Source of the DNA: an uncultured Planctomycetota bacterium
Lineage (GTDB): Bacteria > Planctomycetota > UBA1135 > GCA-002686595
Assembly: GCA_903928115.1 (NCBI GenBank)
Contig: CAIYPP010000103.1
Coordinates: 62,001-126,000 of the forward strand
Direction of reading: 5' to 3'
DNA length: 64,000 bases
Part shown: positions 28,001-36,046 of the stretch, in pieces
Layout of the letters: each line of letters starts with the position of its first letter
How positions within the stretch are numbered: the stretch's first letter is position 1
Translations under genes and position numbers: made by a program
The notes under the pieces: generated by a model
The model's database searches: none
Told to the model about the DNA's origin: nothing
Seen by the model: the letters and a program-made list of their open reading frames with translations, nothing else

Positions 28001-28341
28001 ACGACGTCGGCTCCAGCGAGGAACCGCGCGAGCTCACGCCATGCGTCCTCCGCACGCGGCGCTGTCGCAAGCTCCTCGCTAGAGAGTTCGTACTCGCGTG
28101 CCATGCGGGCCGATGCGAGCGGGTCCGCGCCGCGCGTCGCGGGCTTGCACAGTCTCTCGAAGCGCTCCCAGCGTCCCTGCTTCTGACGCACGGCCTCGAG
28201 CCGCAGCACGCTGTCGAGCGCCGTATCGGAGCCCGTGGCCCACAGGGTCGCGAAGGCCACGTCCGGGGCGTTCTCGATCTCCCAGGGGAGCGCTCGCTCC
28301 GCGTCTGCTCCGAAGCTTGAGAACACCATCGCAGCACCCAT
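25099..28341 (-). CDS. DinG/XPD-like Fe-S helicase with decayed exonuclease domain
   Basis: A 1080-residue superfamily 2 DNA helicase of the DinG/YoaA type, probably acting in DNA repair or replication. Seen: Walker A HAPTGTGKT near residue 340; a four-cysteine Fe-S site (NYLCW near 413, TGCC, ETC and ERCHVLITNH near 483-505); DEAH-box variant DECEH near 528; and motif VI-like QGFGRLMRRETDRGAV close to the end. The first 170 residues align in layout with a DnaQ-type 3'-5' exonuclease, as in Gram-positive DinG, but the DxETTG position reads ATLWATG and the HNaxFD position reads SSAESF, so the nuclease seems lost. ATG at 28341 is chosen; ATG at 28329 is also possible. Expressed after topA past a terminator. 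Confidence 0.88.
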   Translation of the reverse strand: MGAAMVFSSFGADAERALPWEIENAPDVAFATLWATGSDTALDSVLRLEAVRQKQGRWERFERLCKPATRGADPLASARMAREYELSSEELATAPRAEDAWRELARFLAGADVVVSSAESFTPWALHLAAGELPFTILGLDEVARLLVPARARAGRTRAPRESADVARALVELVARFVELPRDARALAAAAWTVAHDRLASSDTAAAGRLARALRLVDAPRRWSAASGELFATLGDGALTEDARRDAQDAEDFVRADVDRVRPRCAQVAAEWKLEGTVPVSLDEPTPLGDADLGLVDDVFTVHLPQAFRTNDESSTYRKGQHDVAAQVARTLGQRKLLLVHAPTGTGKTLAYLVPSMLWSIRNNLRVAVSTYTRALQEQAVDHEVPRALAALARAGVTTLPRVAVLKGRANYLCWRAFKLHVPSDGDGGEAWLAWTSVLLFAWTDDDGDLDRFPMRPALATDAQSAFQRELDSLVRAVRSQTGCCRAKDDRETCGAETARVRAERCHVLITNHAFALIRPTYFKHVVFDECEHLHDQAGNAWSWSVTLREVREFLGMLRQPSRPNSRAPLDRLDKLVLEGDPAWPAMESLRTQWSAANGALDALEVAVETFKVWREEQRRKRDSKDEHSLLREYVEGIEPSATPELDPRALAGAKALVRAHAQLSAAATELDAGLAQVASTLDTVRARGMARVRRQLEVARGDMLEWLSALQNWIPMADNRPAFVRERFYDVETDARGDDVLAARVLLPQELLGRMFYPALESGVLISATTWLRDGFEVSRAYLGLDRAAAPLEDEEREPSIVETFRAEAPFDYSRVVVCVPDDAPDPSRARDQFQAYVRRFVAYLGERTRGRMLVLFTNADEARRTGEELAAFFRQRGIPLWFQGMPGVRKEELGDLFRSRVDSILFGVDTFWYGADFPGETLEYLVIAKLPYGVPDRYHHAQCAAIGSSEQRRRIYLPRALAKFRQGFGRLMRRETDRGAVFVLDSRLIHGANRLFLRELPIDADLARSEDDVWTAGSARFVAAGTDKCVHEALAHMEMLADVRRRGLDVPFSGASAGPRRVIEPQPRISPEEGDVAF

Positions 28342-28401
28342 TCGACCCGCGCCGGCGACGGGGCGCAATCGCGGCGCCGCGTCTCGCCGCGAAGTCCGCC
28401 G

Positions 28402-28447
28402 AAAAAGTGAGGCGCGCCGTGCGGGCTGACGGACCCGCACGGCGCGC
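28402..28447 (-). terminator. Intrinsic terminator of topA
   Basis: On the minus strand a perfect 14-bp stem (GCGCGCCGTGCGGG and its complement) with an 8-base loop, followed within six bases by a run of five T. It begins 23 bases after the topA stop and lies before the helicase gene. Confidence 0.8.
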
Positions 28448-28469
28448 TCGTAGTCGACGCCTCAGGCGC

Positions 28470-31160
28470 TCACGAGCGGCGGCCGCGCTTCTTCTTCACC
28501 GGACCGGCTGCTCGACGCTGCGCGAGCAACGCGGCGGCACGCTCGAGCGAGATCGCCTTGGGGTCCTCGCCCTTGGGGATCGTGGCATTGGTCTCGCCGT
28601 CGGTGACGTAGGGACCGTACTTGCCGGGCTTCACGAGCACGAGACGCTGCGAGGCCGGATCGGGTCCGAGCGTCGCGAGCGGCTCGCTCGGTGCCGCGTT
28701 GCGCCGTCCGAAGGTGCGCGCGGGGCGCTCGGCCGCGAAGAGCTCGCTCGCCTGCTGCAGCGTGACCGTCAGGAGCTCGCCCTCGCTGCCCAAGCGGCGG
28801 TACTCGGGCTTCTCGGCCTCCGGCGCCTTCTCCTTCTCGAGGTACGGGCCGAAGCGCCCGTTGCGCGCGGTGATCTTGCGCCCGTCGCGAGGATCGGGGC
28901 CGAGCTCACGCGGCAGGGAGAGCAGCGCGAGCGCCTCGTCGAGCGTCAGCGACTCGGGCTTCATGCCCTTGAAGAGCGACGCACGCTTGGGCTTCTCGAC
29001 CGCCGGCGCTTCGGCGGCCGCGGGCGCCTCCGCGCCCTTTTTCTTCGTCGTGCGCTTCTTCTTCGGCTTCTCCTCGCTCGCGGGCGGATCGTCCCCGAGC
29101 TGCACGAAGTACCCGAAGCGGCCGTTGCGCACGTACACGGGCTTGCCTTCCGCGGAGAAGCCGAGCGGCGCCGCGGCCTTCTGTGAGGTCTCTACGAGCT
29201 CGATCGCGCGCGCGAGAGTGAGCTCGTCCGGCGCAAGGCCCGTCGGCACGGTCGCGCGGCGGTCCTTGTGCTGGATGTAGGGCCCGTAGCGCCCGACGCG
29301 CAGGGTGACCGCTTCGCCTTCGAGCTCGCCGAGGCGTTGCGCACCGACCTCGCGCGGGTCGATCCCCTCGATGCGCGTGGTGAGGACGCGCCCGAGGCCC
29401 GGCTTCTGGCCGGTCCAAAAATCCTTCAGGAACGCGAGGTAGTCGAGCTCGCCTTCCGCGATGCGGTCGAGCTCCTGTTCCATGTTCGCGGTGAAGGCGT
29501 AGTCGACGATGATCGGCTCGAGCAGCTCGAGTGCGTGCACGACAGCGAAACCGAGCCACGTCGGCACCAGCGTCTTGTCGCGCGCCGTCGCGTACTCGCG
29601 GTACGTGATCGTCTCGATGATGCTCGCGTAGGTCGACGGACGGCCGATGCCGAGCTCTTCGAGCCGCTTGACCAGCAGCGCTTCCGTGAAGCGCGAGGGC
29701 GGAGTCGTGCGGTGACCCGAGGCCTTCGCTTCGTGAACCTTGGCGCGATCGCCGTGGTCGAGCGGCGGCAGCACGCTCTCGCGCTCGTCGAGGGCCTTCT
29801 CGACGTCATCCGAGCCCTCGACGTAGGCACGTCGATAGCCGGCGAACTCCGTTGTGCGCCCCTTGGCCTGTGCGACCACCTTGCCGTGACCCGCGACGTC
29901 GCCCGCGAGCGTCGCCGTGACCACCGTGAAGCGCTCGTCGACCATCTGGCACGCGACGGTGCGCTTCCAGATCAAGTCGTACACGCGCGCCTCGATCTCG
30001 GAGACCTCGCGTGCGACCTCTTCGGGCATGCGGAAGCGCGAGCCCGCGGGGCGGATCGCCTCGTGAGCCTCTTGCGCGCCCTTGGCCTTCTGATTGCCGT
30101 AAAAACGCGGCTTCGGCGGCAGGTTGTCGTCGCCGTAGCGCTCGGACACCAGCGTGCGCGCCGCTTGGATGGCCTCGCCCGAGAGCGCGGTCGAGTCCGT
30201 ACGCATGTAGGTGATGAAACCGCCTTCGTACAGGCGCTGGGCGATGCGCATCGCCTCTTGCGCGCGCAGCCCGAGCTTGCGGCCCGCATCCTGTTGGAAG
30301 GTGGAGGTCGTGAACGGTCCGCGCGGCGAGCTGGTCTTCGACTCGCGCTTGACGTCCTCGACTTGGAAGTTCGACTTGGCGAGCTCGCCCGCGAGCCGCT
30401 GCGCCGCCGCCTCGTCGAGAACGAGCGCGTCCTTCGGCTTGAGCTGGCCTTTCTCGGTGAAATCCGCGCCGCGCGCGAGCTTGCGGCCCCCGATCGACAG
30501 GAGCGTTGCCTCGAAGGCGCTGCCTTCCTTCTCGAGCTTCACGTCGACGTCCCACCAGCTCGCGGAGACGAACGCCATGCGCTCCTTCTCACGCTCGACG
30601 AGCAGCTTGGTCGCGACCGATTGCACGCGGCCCGCGGAGAGTCCCTGCGAGATCTTGCGCCACAGCACGGGCGAGACCTCGTAGCCATAGAGGCGGTCGA
30701 GGATGCGCCGCGCCTCTTGCGCGCGCACGAGCTTCAGGTCGACTTCGCGTGCGTTGGCGACCGCTTTGAGGATCGCGTCCTTCGTGATCTCGTTGAACAC
30801 CATCCGCGAGACGGGGACCTTGGGCTTGAGCACCTCCATCAGGTGCCAAGCGATCGCCTCACCCTCGCGGTCTTCGTCGGTTGCGAGATAGACGTGGTCG
30901 GCCTCGGCGCACAGCTTGCGCAGCTTCGCCACGTGGGCCTTCTTCTCCGATGGCACCACGTAGTAGGCCGTGAAGTCGTTGGCGATGTCGATTGCCAGCC
31001 GCGCCCAAGGCTCCTTGCGGACCTTCTCAGGCAGCTCGCTGGTCTTGTCCGGCAGGTCACGGATATGACCAAGGCTCGCCTCGACGACGTAGTCGCGACC
31101 GAGGTAGTCCTTGATCTTCTTCGCCTTGGTCGGCGACTCGACGATCACCAAGTGCTTCAT
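28470..31160 (-). CDS. topA: DNA topoisomerase I
   Basis: An 896-residue type IA topoisomerase that relaxes negative supercoils through a 5'-phosphotyrosine. Seen: N-terminal Toprim domain (LVIVESPTKAKKIKDYL and ATDEDREGEAIAWH, with the metal-binding acids at 95-101), and the active-site tyrosine in GFITYMRTDS (Tyr318). The C-terminal third lacks Cys4 zinc fingers and instead has four basic beta repeats each beginning with a form of GRYGPYI or GRFGPYL, an arrangement known from actinobacterial and other bacterial TopA. ATG at 31160 begins MKHLVIVES. Upstream is a 251-base divergent spacer shared with the dehydrogenase. Confidence 0.97.
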   Translation of the reverse strand: MKHLVIVESPTKAKKIKDYLGRDYVVEASLGHIRDLPDKTSELPEKVRKEPWARLAIDIANDFTAYYVVPSEKKAHVAKLRKLCAEADHVYLATDEDREGEAIAWHLMEVLKPKVPVSRMVFNEITKDAILKAVANAREVDLKLVRAQEARRILDRLYGYEVSPVLWRKISQGLSAGRVQSVATKLLVEREKERMAFVSASWWDVDVKLEKEGSAFEATLLSIGGRKLARGADFTEKGQLKPKDALVLDEAAAQRLAGELAKSNFQVEDVKRESKTSSPRGPFTTSTFQQDAGRKLGLRAQEAMRIAQRLYEGGFITYMRTDSTALSGEAIQAARTLVSERYGDDNLPPKPRFYGNQKAKGAQEAHEAIRPAGSRFRMPEEVAREVSEIEARVYDLIWKRTVACQMVDERFTVVTATLAGDVAGHGKVVAQAKGRTTEFAGYRRAYVEGSDDVEKALDERESVLPPLDHGDRAKVHEAKASGHRTTPPSRFTEALLVKRLEELGIGRPSTYASIIETITYREYATARDKTLVPTWLGFAVVHALELLEPIIVDYAFTANMEQELDRIAEGELDYLAFLKDFWTGQKPGLGRVLTTRIEGIDPREVGAQRLGELEGEAVTLRVGRYGPYIQHKDRRATVPTGLAPDELTLARAIELVETSQKAAAPLGFSAEGKPVYVRNGRFGYFVQLGDDPPASEEKPKKKRTTKKKGAEAPAAAEAPAVEKPKRASLFKGMKPESLTLDEALALLSLPRELGPDPRDGRKITARNGRFGPYLEKEKAPEAEKPEYRRLGSEGELLTVTLQQASELFAAERPARTFGRRNAAPSEPLATLGPDPASQRLVLVKPGKYGPYVTDGETNATIPKGEDPKAISLERAAALLAQRRAAGPVKKKRGRRS

Positions 31161-31343
31161 GCGTGGGCAGGGGAGTAACAGCCCGTGAGGCCGGGCCGCA
31201 AGGGTCGCGCGGTGGAAACCCGTTTTCGGACCCGTGGGGCCGATCCCTGTGCCCCGTGGCCGTGGGAGAGCCCTGCGAGGCTCGCGGATGGCCCTGGCGA
31301 CCCCGCGGAAGGGGTTGGGGTGGTCCCCCGGCGGCTTGCTTCG

Positions 31344-31349
31344 TATCCT
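31344..31349 (+). promoter_or_regulatory. Possible -10 box (TATCCT)
   Basis: TATCCT 62 bases before the dehydrogenase ATG, in the 251-base divergent spacer; the same hexamer is used before the methionine aminopeptidase gene. Confidence 0.3.
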
Positions 31350-31411
31350 CCTCGCCCTTCGTTCGGTAGCTAGGCGCTACCGCCCCCGTTCCCCCGCTCG
31401 CCCCCGCACCT

Positions 31412-32470
<1,059 letters not shown>

Positions 32471-32495
32471 GCCCGAGCGGAGTCTCGAAAACCAC

Positions 32496-32537
32496 AGAGC
32501 GCGTCCAGCCTCGCGGGCCGGACGCGCTCTCTGTTTT
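32496..32537 (+). terminator. Intrinsic terminator of the dehydrogenase gene
   Basis: Perfect 11-bp stem AGAGCGCGTCC/GGACGCGCTCT with a 13-base loop, followed by CTGTTTT. It starts 25 bases after the stop codon and lies just before the hairpin array. Confidence 0.8.
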
Positions 32538-32545
32538 CAGCTACT

Positions 32546-32718
32546 GCGGCGCGGGTCAGTCGCGCCGCAATCGACCTTGAACGCGGCGCGGATCAATCGC
32601 GCCGCAATCGACTTGGACCGCGGCGCGGGTCAATCGCGCCGCAGTCGACCTTGAACGCGGCGCGGGTCAGTCGCGCCGCAATCGACTTGGACCGCGGCGC
32701 GGATCAATCGCGCCGCAG
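32546..32718. repeat. 37-bp tandem array of palindromic units
   Basis: Four complete 37-base units and a fifth, 25-base partial unit. Each begins with an 8-bp inverted repeat GCGGCGCG/CGCGCCGC around a 7-base loop, followed by a 14-base tail. Loops and tails alternate: units 1 and 3 end in TCGACCTTGAAC, units 2 and 4 in TCGACTTGGACC, so there is a 74-base higher-order period. The partial unit covers the last five codons, including the stop, of the convergent kinase gene. It lies between two convergent genes, so each unit could form a hairpin in either transcript. Confidence 0.95.
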
Positions 32719-33630
32719 GAAGTCGACGAGGTCGGCTTCGAGCTCGGCGAGGCCGTAGTCCATCACCGTCAGGGAGCGGTAGATGATCTTGGCGAGGGGC
32801 TCGGGCGTGTTCGGGTTGAGGTCGCGCGGCGGGGGGTAGGAGAGGAAGTACGAGAGCGACAGGCGCTCGACTTCGCCGCCCTGCTCGCGGCCTGCGTACT
32901 GCCACGGGACCTCGTCGAAGGGCAGCACGCCCGTGAGGATCTCGTACAGCATCACGCCGATGCCCATGACGTCGGCCTTTTGGTCGCGCAGGAGCAGCGG
33001 GTTGTAGTGCGGGGTCGTCGTGATGACGTTGCGCTCGTCGCCGCGCATCGCCGGGTCGATCATCACGACCGCACCGGAGGGCTTGACGAGGATGTTCTCG
33101 GGCTTGAGGTCGCCGTGGTACGCGAGCTCGCCGGCCTTGGCCATCTTCTGCAGCGCGCGCACGATCGTCAGGAACCAGTTGAGGCGGATGCCCTCGAGCG
33201 CACGGATCTTCTCGCGCAGCGTCTTGCCGCGCACGTAGTCGAGCGCGAGCACGTTGCGGCCTTCGTGCTGGAACACTTCGCGCACGCCGATCAGGTTCTG
33301 GTGACGCGAGCGGCGCAGCAGGTCGCCTTCGGTCTTCACCATCGCGTCGATCTCCTGCGCGTCGAGGAAGTCGATGCGCGCGCCGTCCTTGCGGAAAAAG
33401 ATCGCCTCGGCGGGGGTTTCGTCGGGCGAGATGCCTTCGGGGCGACGCTCGCTCGTCACGTCCATGAAGCGCGTCACGTAGCGGCCGCCGCCGGCGATGT
33501 CGCCGAGCTTGAGCGCCACGAGCTCGCCCTTCGGGTCGGTCGCGAGGTACACGAGGCCGAAGCCGCCGCGCGCGAGGAACTCTCGCACCTGGTAGTTGCC
33601 AATCTGTTCACCAGCAGCCAGCTTGATCAT
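32704..33630 (-). CDS. Serine/threonine protein kinase (bacterial Hanks type)
   Basis: A 308-residue soluble protein kinase with no transmembrane segment or sensor domain. Seen: a glycine-rich loop LARGGFGLVYLA, the ATP lysine in VALKL, the catalytic loop HGDLKPEN (HRD replaced by HGD), the metal-binding position as IDPAM rather than DFG, and APE-like TTTPHYNPLLL. Long insert between the ATP lysine and helix C. The stop lies in the last unit of a tandem hairpin array. Targets unknown; activity is plausible but the DFG change should be tested. Confidence 0.88.
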   Translation of the reverse strand: MIKLAAGEQIGNYQVREFLARGGFGLVYLATDPKGELVALKLGDIAGGGRYVTRFMDVTSERRPEGISPDETPAEAIFFRKDGARIDFLDAQEIDAMVKTEGDLLRRSRHQNLIGVREVFQHEGRNVLALDYVRGKTLREKIRALEGIRLNWFLTIVRALQKMAKAGELAYHGDLKPENILVKPSGAVVMIDPAMRGDERNVITTTPHYNPLLLRDQKADVMGIGVMLYEILTGVLPFDEVPWQYAGREQGGEVERLSLSYFLSYPPPRDLNPNTPEPLAKIIYRSLTVMDYGLAELEADLVDFLRRD

Positions 33631-33777
33631 GGTTCGTAGGAGCGCAGCGGAGTGTGGAACGGCGATCGTGAGTGGGGTTTGCGACAGGGGTTTTGTCGCC
33701 CGCTCGCGGGTGGAGCCTGAGCCTCCGCGCGGGCCGTCCCGCGGGAGCGCCGGATGCGGGAATGGGCTCCCGAGGCG

Positions 33778-34182
33778 TCAGCGAACGCGCTCGACGAGCT
33801 CGACCGCGGCGTCGCAGCGCAGGATCGCGCGCGCGCCCTCGGCGACCGTCCCGCTCGCGACCCACGCCGGCTCACTCTCGAACAGCTCGTGACGCCACGC
33901 GCGCCCGAGCCCGTCGATGCGGCCGAGTTCCTGACCGAGCGTGTTTCTCACGGAAAAACAGCGCGCTTGCGGTGCGCTGCCGACCGCCTCGGCGACGAGC
34001 TCGAGCACGACGCCGCGCTCGCTTCCGCCGCAGAAGACGCTCCACGTGCGGCCCGCGTCCAAGCGCACCGGCTGCGCCTGCGACAGTCCCGCCGGAGTCT
34101 CCTCGCGGGTCACGCGGCAGGCGACGCCAGCGAGGACGACCAGCCCGAGCGCGACGGTCTCGACGATTCCGGGGCTTCGCAC
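33778..34182 (-). CDS. Small lipoprotein, hypothetical
   Basis: A 134-residue protein with a lipoprotein-type signal (VALGLVVLAGVAC) followed by a compact hydrophilic domain with several regularly spaced acidic and Val/Leu residues, ending in a beta-rich region. G+C-rich third codon positions show it is a real gene. No family recognised. Start GTG at 34182 precedes the signal; no ATG is available. It lies divergent from the aminopeptidase gene (117 bases). Confidence 0.6.
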   Translation of the reverse strand: MRSPGIVETVALGLVVLAGVACRVTREETPAGLSQAQPVRLDAGRTWSVFCGGSERGVVLELVAEAVGSAPQARCFSVRNTLGQELGRIDGLGRAWRHELFESEPAWVASGTVAEGARAILRCDAAVELVERVR

Positions 34183-34260
34183 GACGCGCCTGATCGGCCG
34201 CGCGCGCCCGCGGACCTGAGCGCACCCGGAAAGTCCTTCCCACCTCCGCGTCGGCGTGCA

Positions 34261-34289
34261 TTGCCGCCCTAGGACGACCCCCGTATCCT
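34261..34289 (+). promoter_or_regulatory. Promoter of the methionine aminopeptidase gene
   Basis: TTGCCG at 34261-34266, exactly 17 bases, then TATCCT at 34284-34289, near the sigma-70 -35 and -10 consensus. The ATG is only 10 bases after the -10, implying a very short or leaderless transcript. Confidence 0.5.
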
Positions 34290-34299
34290 CACTCGCCGC

Positions 34300-35211
34300 A
34301 TGATCGACCCGAAGGACAAGGTGGCCCTCGACAGCTTCCGCAAGGCCGGCCGCATCGCCGCCGAGTGCCGCCAGTGGGCCTCGCAGAACATCAAGCCGGG
34401 CGTCGAGATCCGCCACATCCTCGAGTCGGTGGAGGACATCATCCGCCAGCGCGGCGCCCAGCCCGGCTTCCCCGCGCAGTCGTCGCGCAACTCGATCGCG
34501 GCGCACTACTGCACCGGCTGGGAGGACCCGACGCGCTACGAGGAAGGCGACTGCGTCAAGGTGGACATCGGCGTGCACGTCGACGGCTACGTCGCGGACA
34601 CCGCACTCACCGTCGACCTCAGCAAGGACGGCCGCTGGCAGAAGCTGATCAAGGCCTCGTCCGACGCGCTCGCTGCGGCGATCGCGACGGTCGCCGACGG
34701 CATTCCGGTGGGTGAGGTCGGCGCAGCGATCGAGCGCACGATCCTCGCCGCGGGCTACCAGCCCGTGCGCAACCTCACGGGCCACGGGCTCGGCCGCTGG
34801 AAGGTCCACACGCCGCCGCAGATTCCCAACCAAGCCGAAGCCGGCGGCGGCCGCCTCAAGCAGGGCATGGTGTTCGCGATCGAGCCGTTCGCCTGCACGG
34901 GCAAGGGCTACATCGTCGAGCGCGGCAAGGCCGAGGTGTTCATGATGGTGCGCCCGCCGATGAAGGCGAAGGGCCTCGACAAGGACGTGCTGCGCGACAT
35001 CGAGTCGTGGCGCGGCCTGCCGATCGCGCGGCGTTACTTCCGCCATCGCGACCCCGAGGTCGTCGAGGACACGCTCGCCAAGCTGGCGCGGCAGGGCTCG
35101 CTCATGCGCTATCCGCCGCTCGTCGAAGCCGACGGCGTGATGGTCGCGCAGACTGAGCATTCGCTCTATCTCGGGCCGGACGGCGTCGAGATTCTCACCG
35201 CGGGCGCGTGA
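34300..35211 (+). CDS. Methionine aminopeptidase, type II (archaeal-like)
   Basis: A 303-residue metalloprotease that removes the initiator methionine from new proteins. Seen: the archaeal-type motifs SSRNSIAAHYCTGWEDP, CVKVDIGVHVDGYVADTAL (two metal-binding Asp), NLTGHGLGRWKVH (metal His), FAIEPFACTGKG (Glu) and TEHS (Glu). The sequence extending past the GHG motif is the type II insertion, so this belongs to the MetAP2 class usual in archaea and eukaryotes, not to the bacterial type I. The stop overlaps the next GTG by 4 bases (GTGA). Confidence 0.9.
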   Translation: MIDPKDKVALDSFRKAGRIAAECRQWASQNIKPGVEIRHILESVEDIIRQRGAQPGFPAQSSRNSIAAHYCTGWEDPTRYEEGDCVKVDIGVHVDGYVADTALTVDLSKDGRWQKLIKASSDALAAAIATVADGIPVGEVGAAIERTILAAGYQPVRNLTGHGLGRWKVHTPPQIPNQAEAGGGRLKQGMVFAIEPFACTGKGYIVERGKAEVFMMVRPPMKAKGLDKDVLRDIESWRGLPIARRYFRHRDPEVVEDTLAKLARQGSLMRYPPLVEADGVMVAQTEHSLYLGPDGVEILTAGA

Positions 35212-35891
35212 AGCTCGCGCTGGTCACGGTCCCTTGGGAAGCGCCGGGCGAGCATGCGGCGCTGGTCCGTGCGCTCGGGCGCGAGTTGTGGGACCACGCC
35301 GAAGTGACGGTGTTCGTCGAGCGCGGGCGCGAAGGCCGCGACTGGTTCGGCACTCCGACGCAGTCCGCGAGCGCGCTGGTCCCGCGCCACTTCGACAACG
35401 TGCTCTACTGCATCGACGACGCGCCCGAGCACGCGTTCATGGCGCCGCTCGTGCGCGACCTCGGCGGCAGCGTCGCGCTGCACTCGTGGAGCCTGCGCCG
35501 ACTCGCCCACGCCACTGCGCCCGCGCTCGCGCAGGGCGGCTGGCGCGGGCTGCGCGCGGGCTTTGACGCAGGCGGCATCGACGGCGCGCGCGAAGGTTGG
35601 TCGCGAACCGCAGGCGCATCGCCGCTCAATCGCAGCATCGTGCGCCTCGCCGACGCCTTCTTCGTGCGCGACGAGCCGTTGCGCGCCGCGCTGCTCGCCG
35701 ACCGCAACGCGCCCACGCCGATCGCCGTCCTCCCGTGGCCCGCGACGCCCGAGGGCGACTGGTCCGCCGTCGCGACCGGCCTCTTCCGCGCCTTCGAGCG
35801 CTTCCCCGCCCCGCGCAGCGCCCGCAAGGGCCTCATCTCGCTTCAAGTCCGCGAGCGGCTGCGCGAACGCAGCGAGCTTCCGCGCCGCTGA
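35208..35891 (+). CDS. Glycosyltransferase-like protein, short
   Basis: A 227-residue protein whose N-terminal half resembles the acceptor-binding Rossmann domain of GT4 glycosyltransferases: LALVTVPWEAPGEH, YCIDDAPEHAFMAPL and GGSVALHSWSLRRLAH correspond in layout to the region that usually reads GxSPxHxFIxxLL and VVLHDxxLHHL. The second, donor-binding half is absent or reduced, so it may be truncated, act as a partner subunit or not be an enzyme. It starts with GTG overlapping the aminopeptidase stop, so translation is coupled. Confidence 0.5.
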   Translation: MKLALVTVPWEAPGEHAALVRALGRELWDHAEVTVFVERGREGRDWFGTPTQSASALVPRHFDNVLYCIDDAPEHAFMAPLVRDLGGSVALHSWSLRRLAHATAPALAQGGWRGLRAGFDAGGIDGAREGWSRTAGASPLNRSIVRLADAFFVRDEPLRAALLADRNAPTPIAVLPWPATPEGDWSAVATGLFRAFERFPAPRSARKGLISLQVRERLRERSELPRR

Positions 35892-35946
35892 GCGACAGGG
35901 TCGCTGACCGAGTTCCGTTCACCGCTTCGGTCTTCGAGCGTCTACG

Positions 35947-35982
35947 AAAAAGCTCGGGAGACGCCGAGGCATCTCCCGAGCT
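35947..35982 (-). terminator. Intrinsic terminator for the 36047 gene
   Basis: On the minus strand a perfect 11-bp stem AGCTCGGGAGA with a 10-base loop, then five T. It lies 65 bases beyond the stop at 36047. A second small hairpin AGCGGGC/GCCCGCT is at 35991-36007. Confidence 0.75.
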
Positions 35983-36046
35983 GGACCCCTAGCGGGCAGA
36001 GCCCGCTCGCGGCGCACTTGCGTGGTCGCAGGGCTCGGCGGCTCGC

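Noticed and set aside
32521-32718. CRISPR array at the tandem repeat
   Set aside because: Units are directly adjacent with no unique spacers; the periodic parts are hairpins rather than repeat-spacer pairs.
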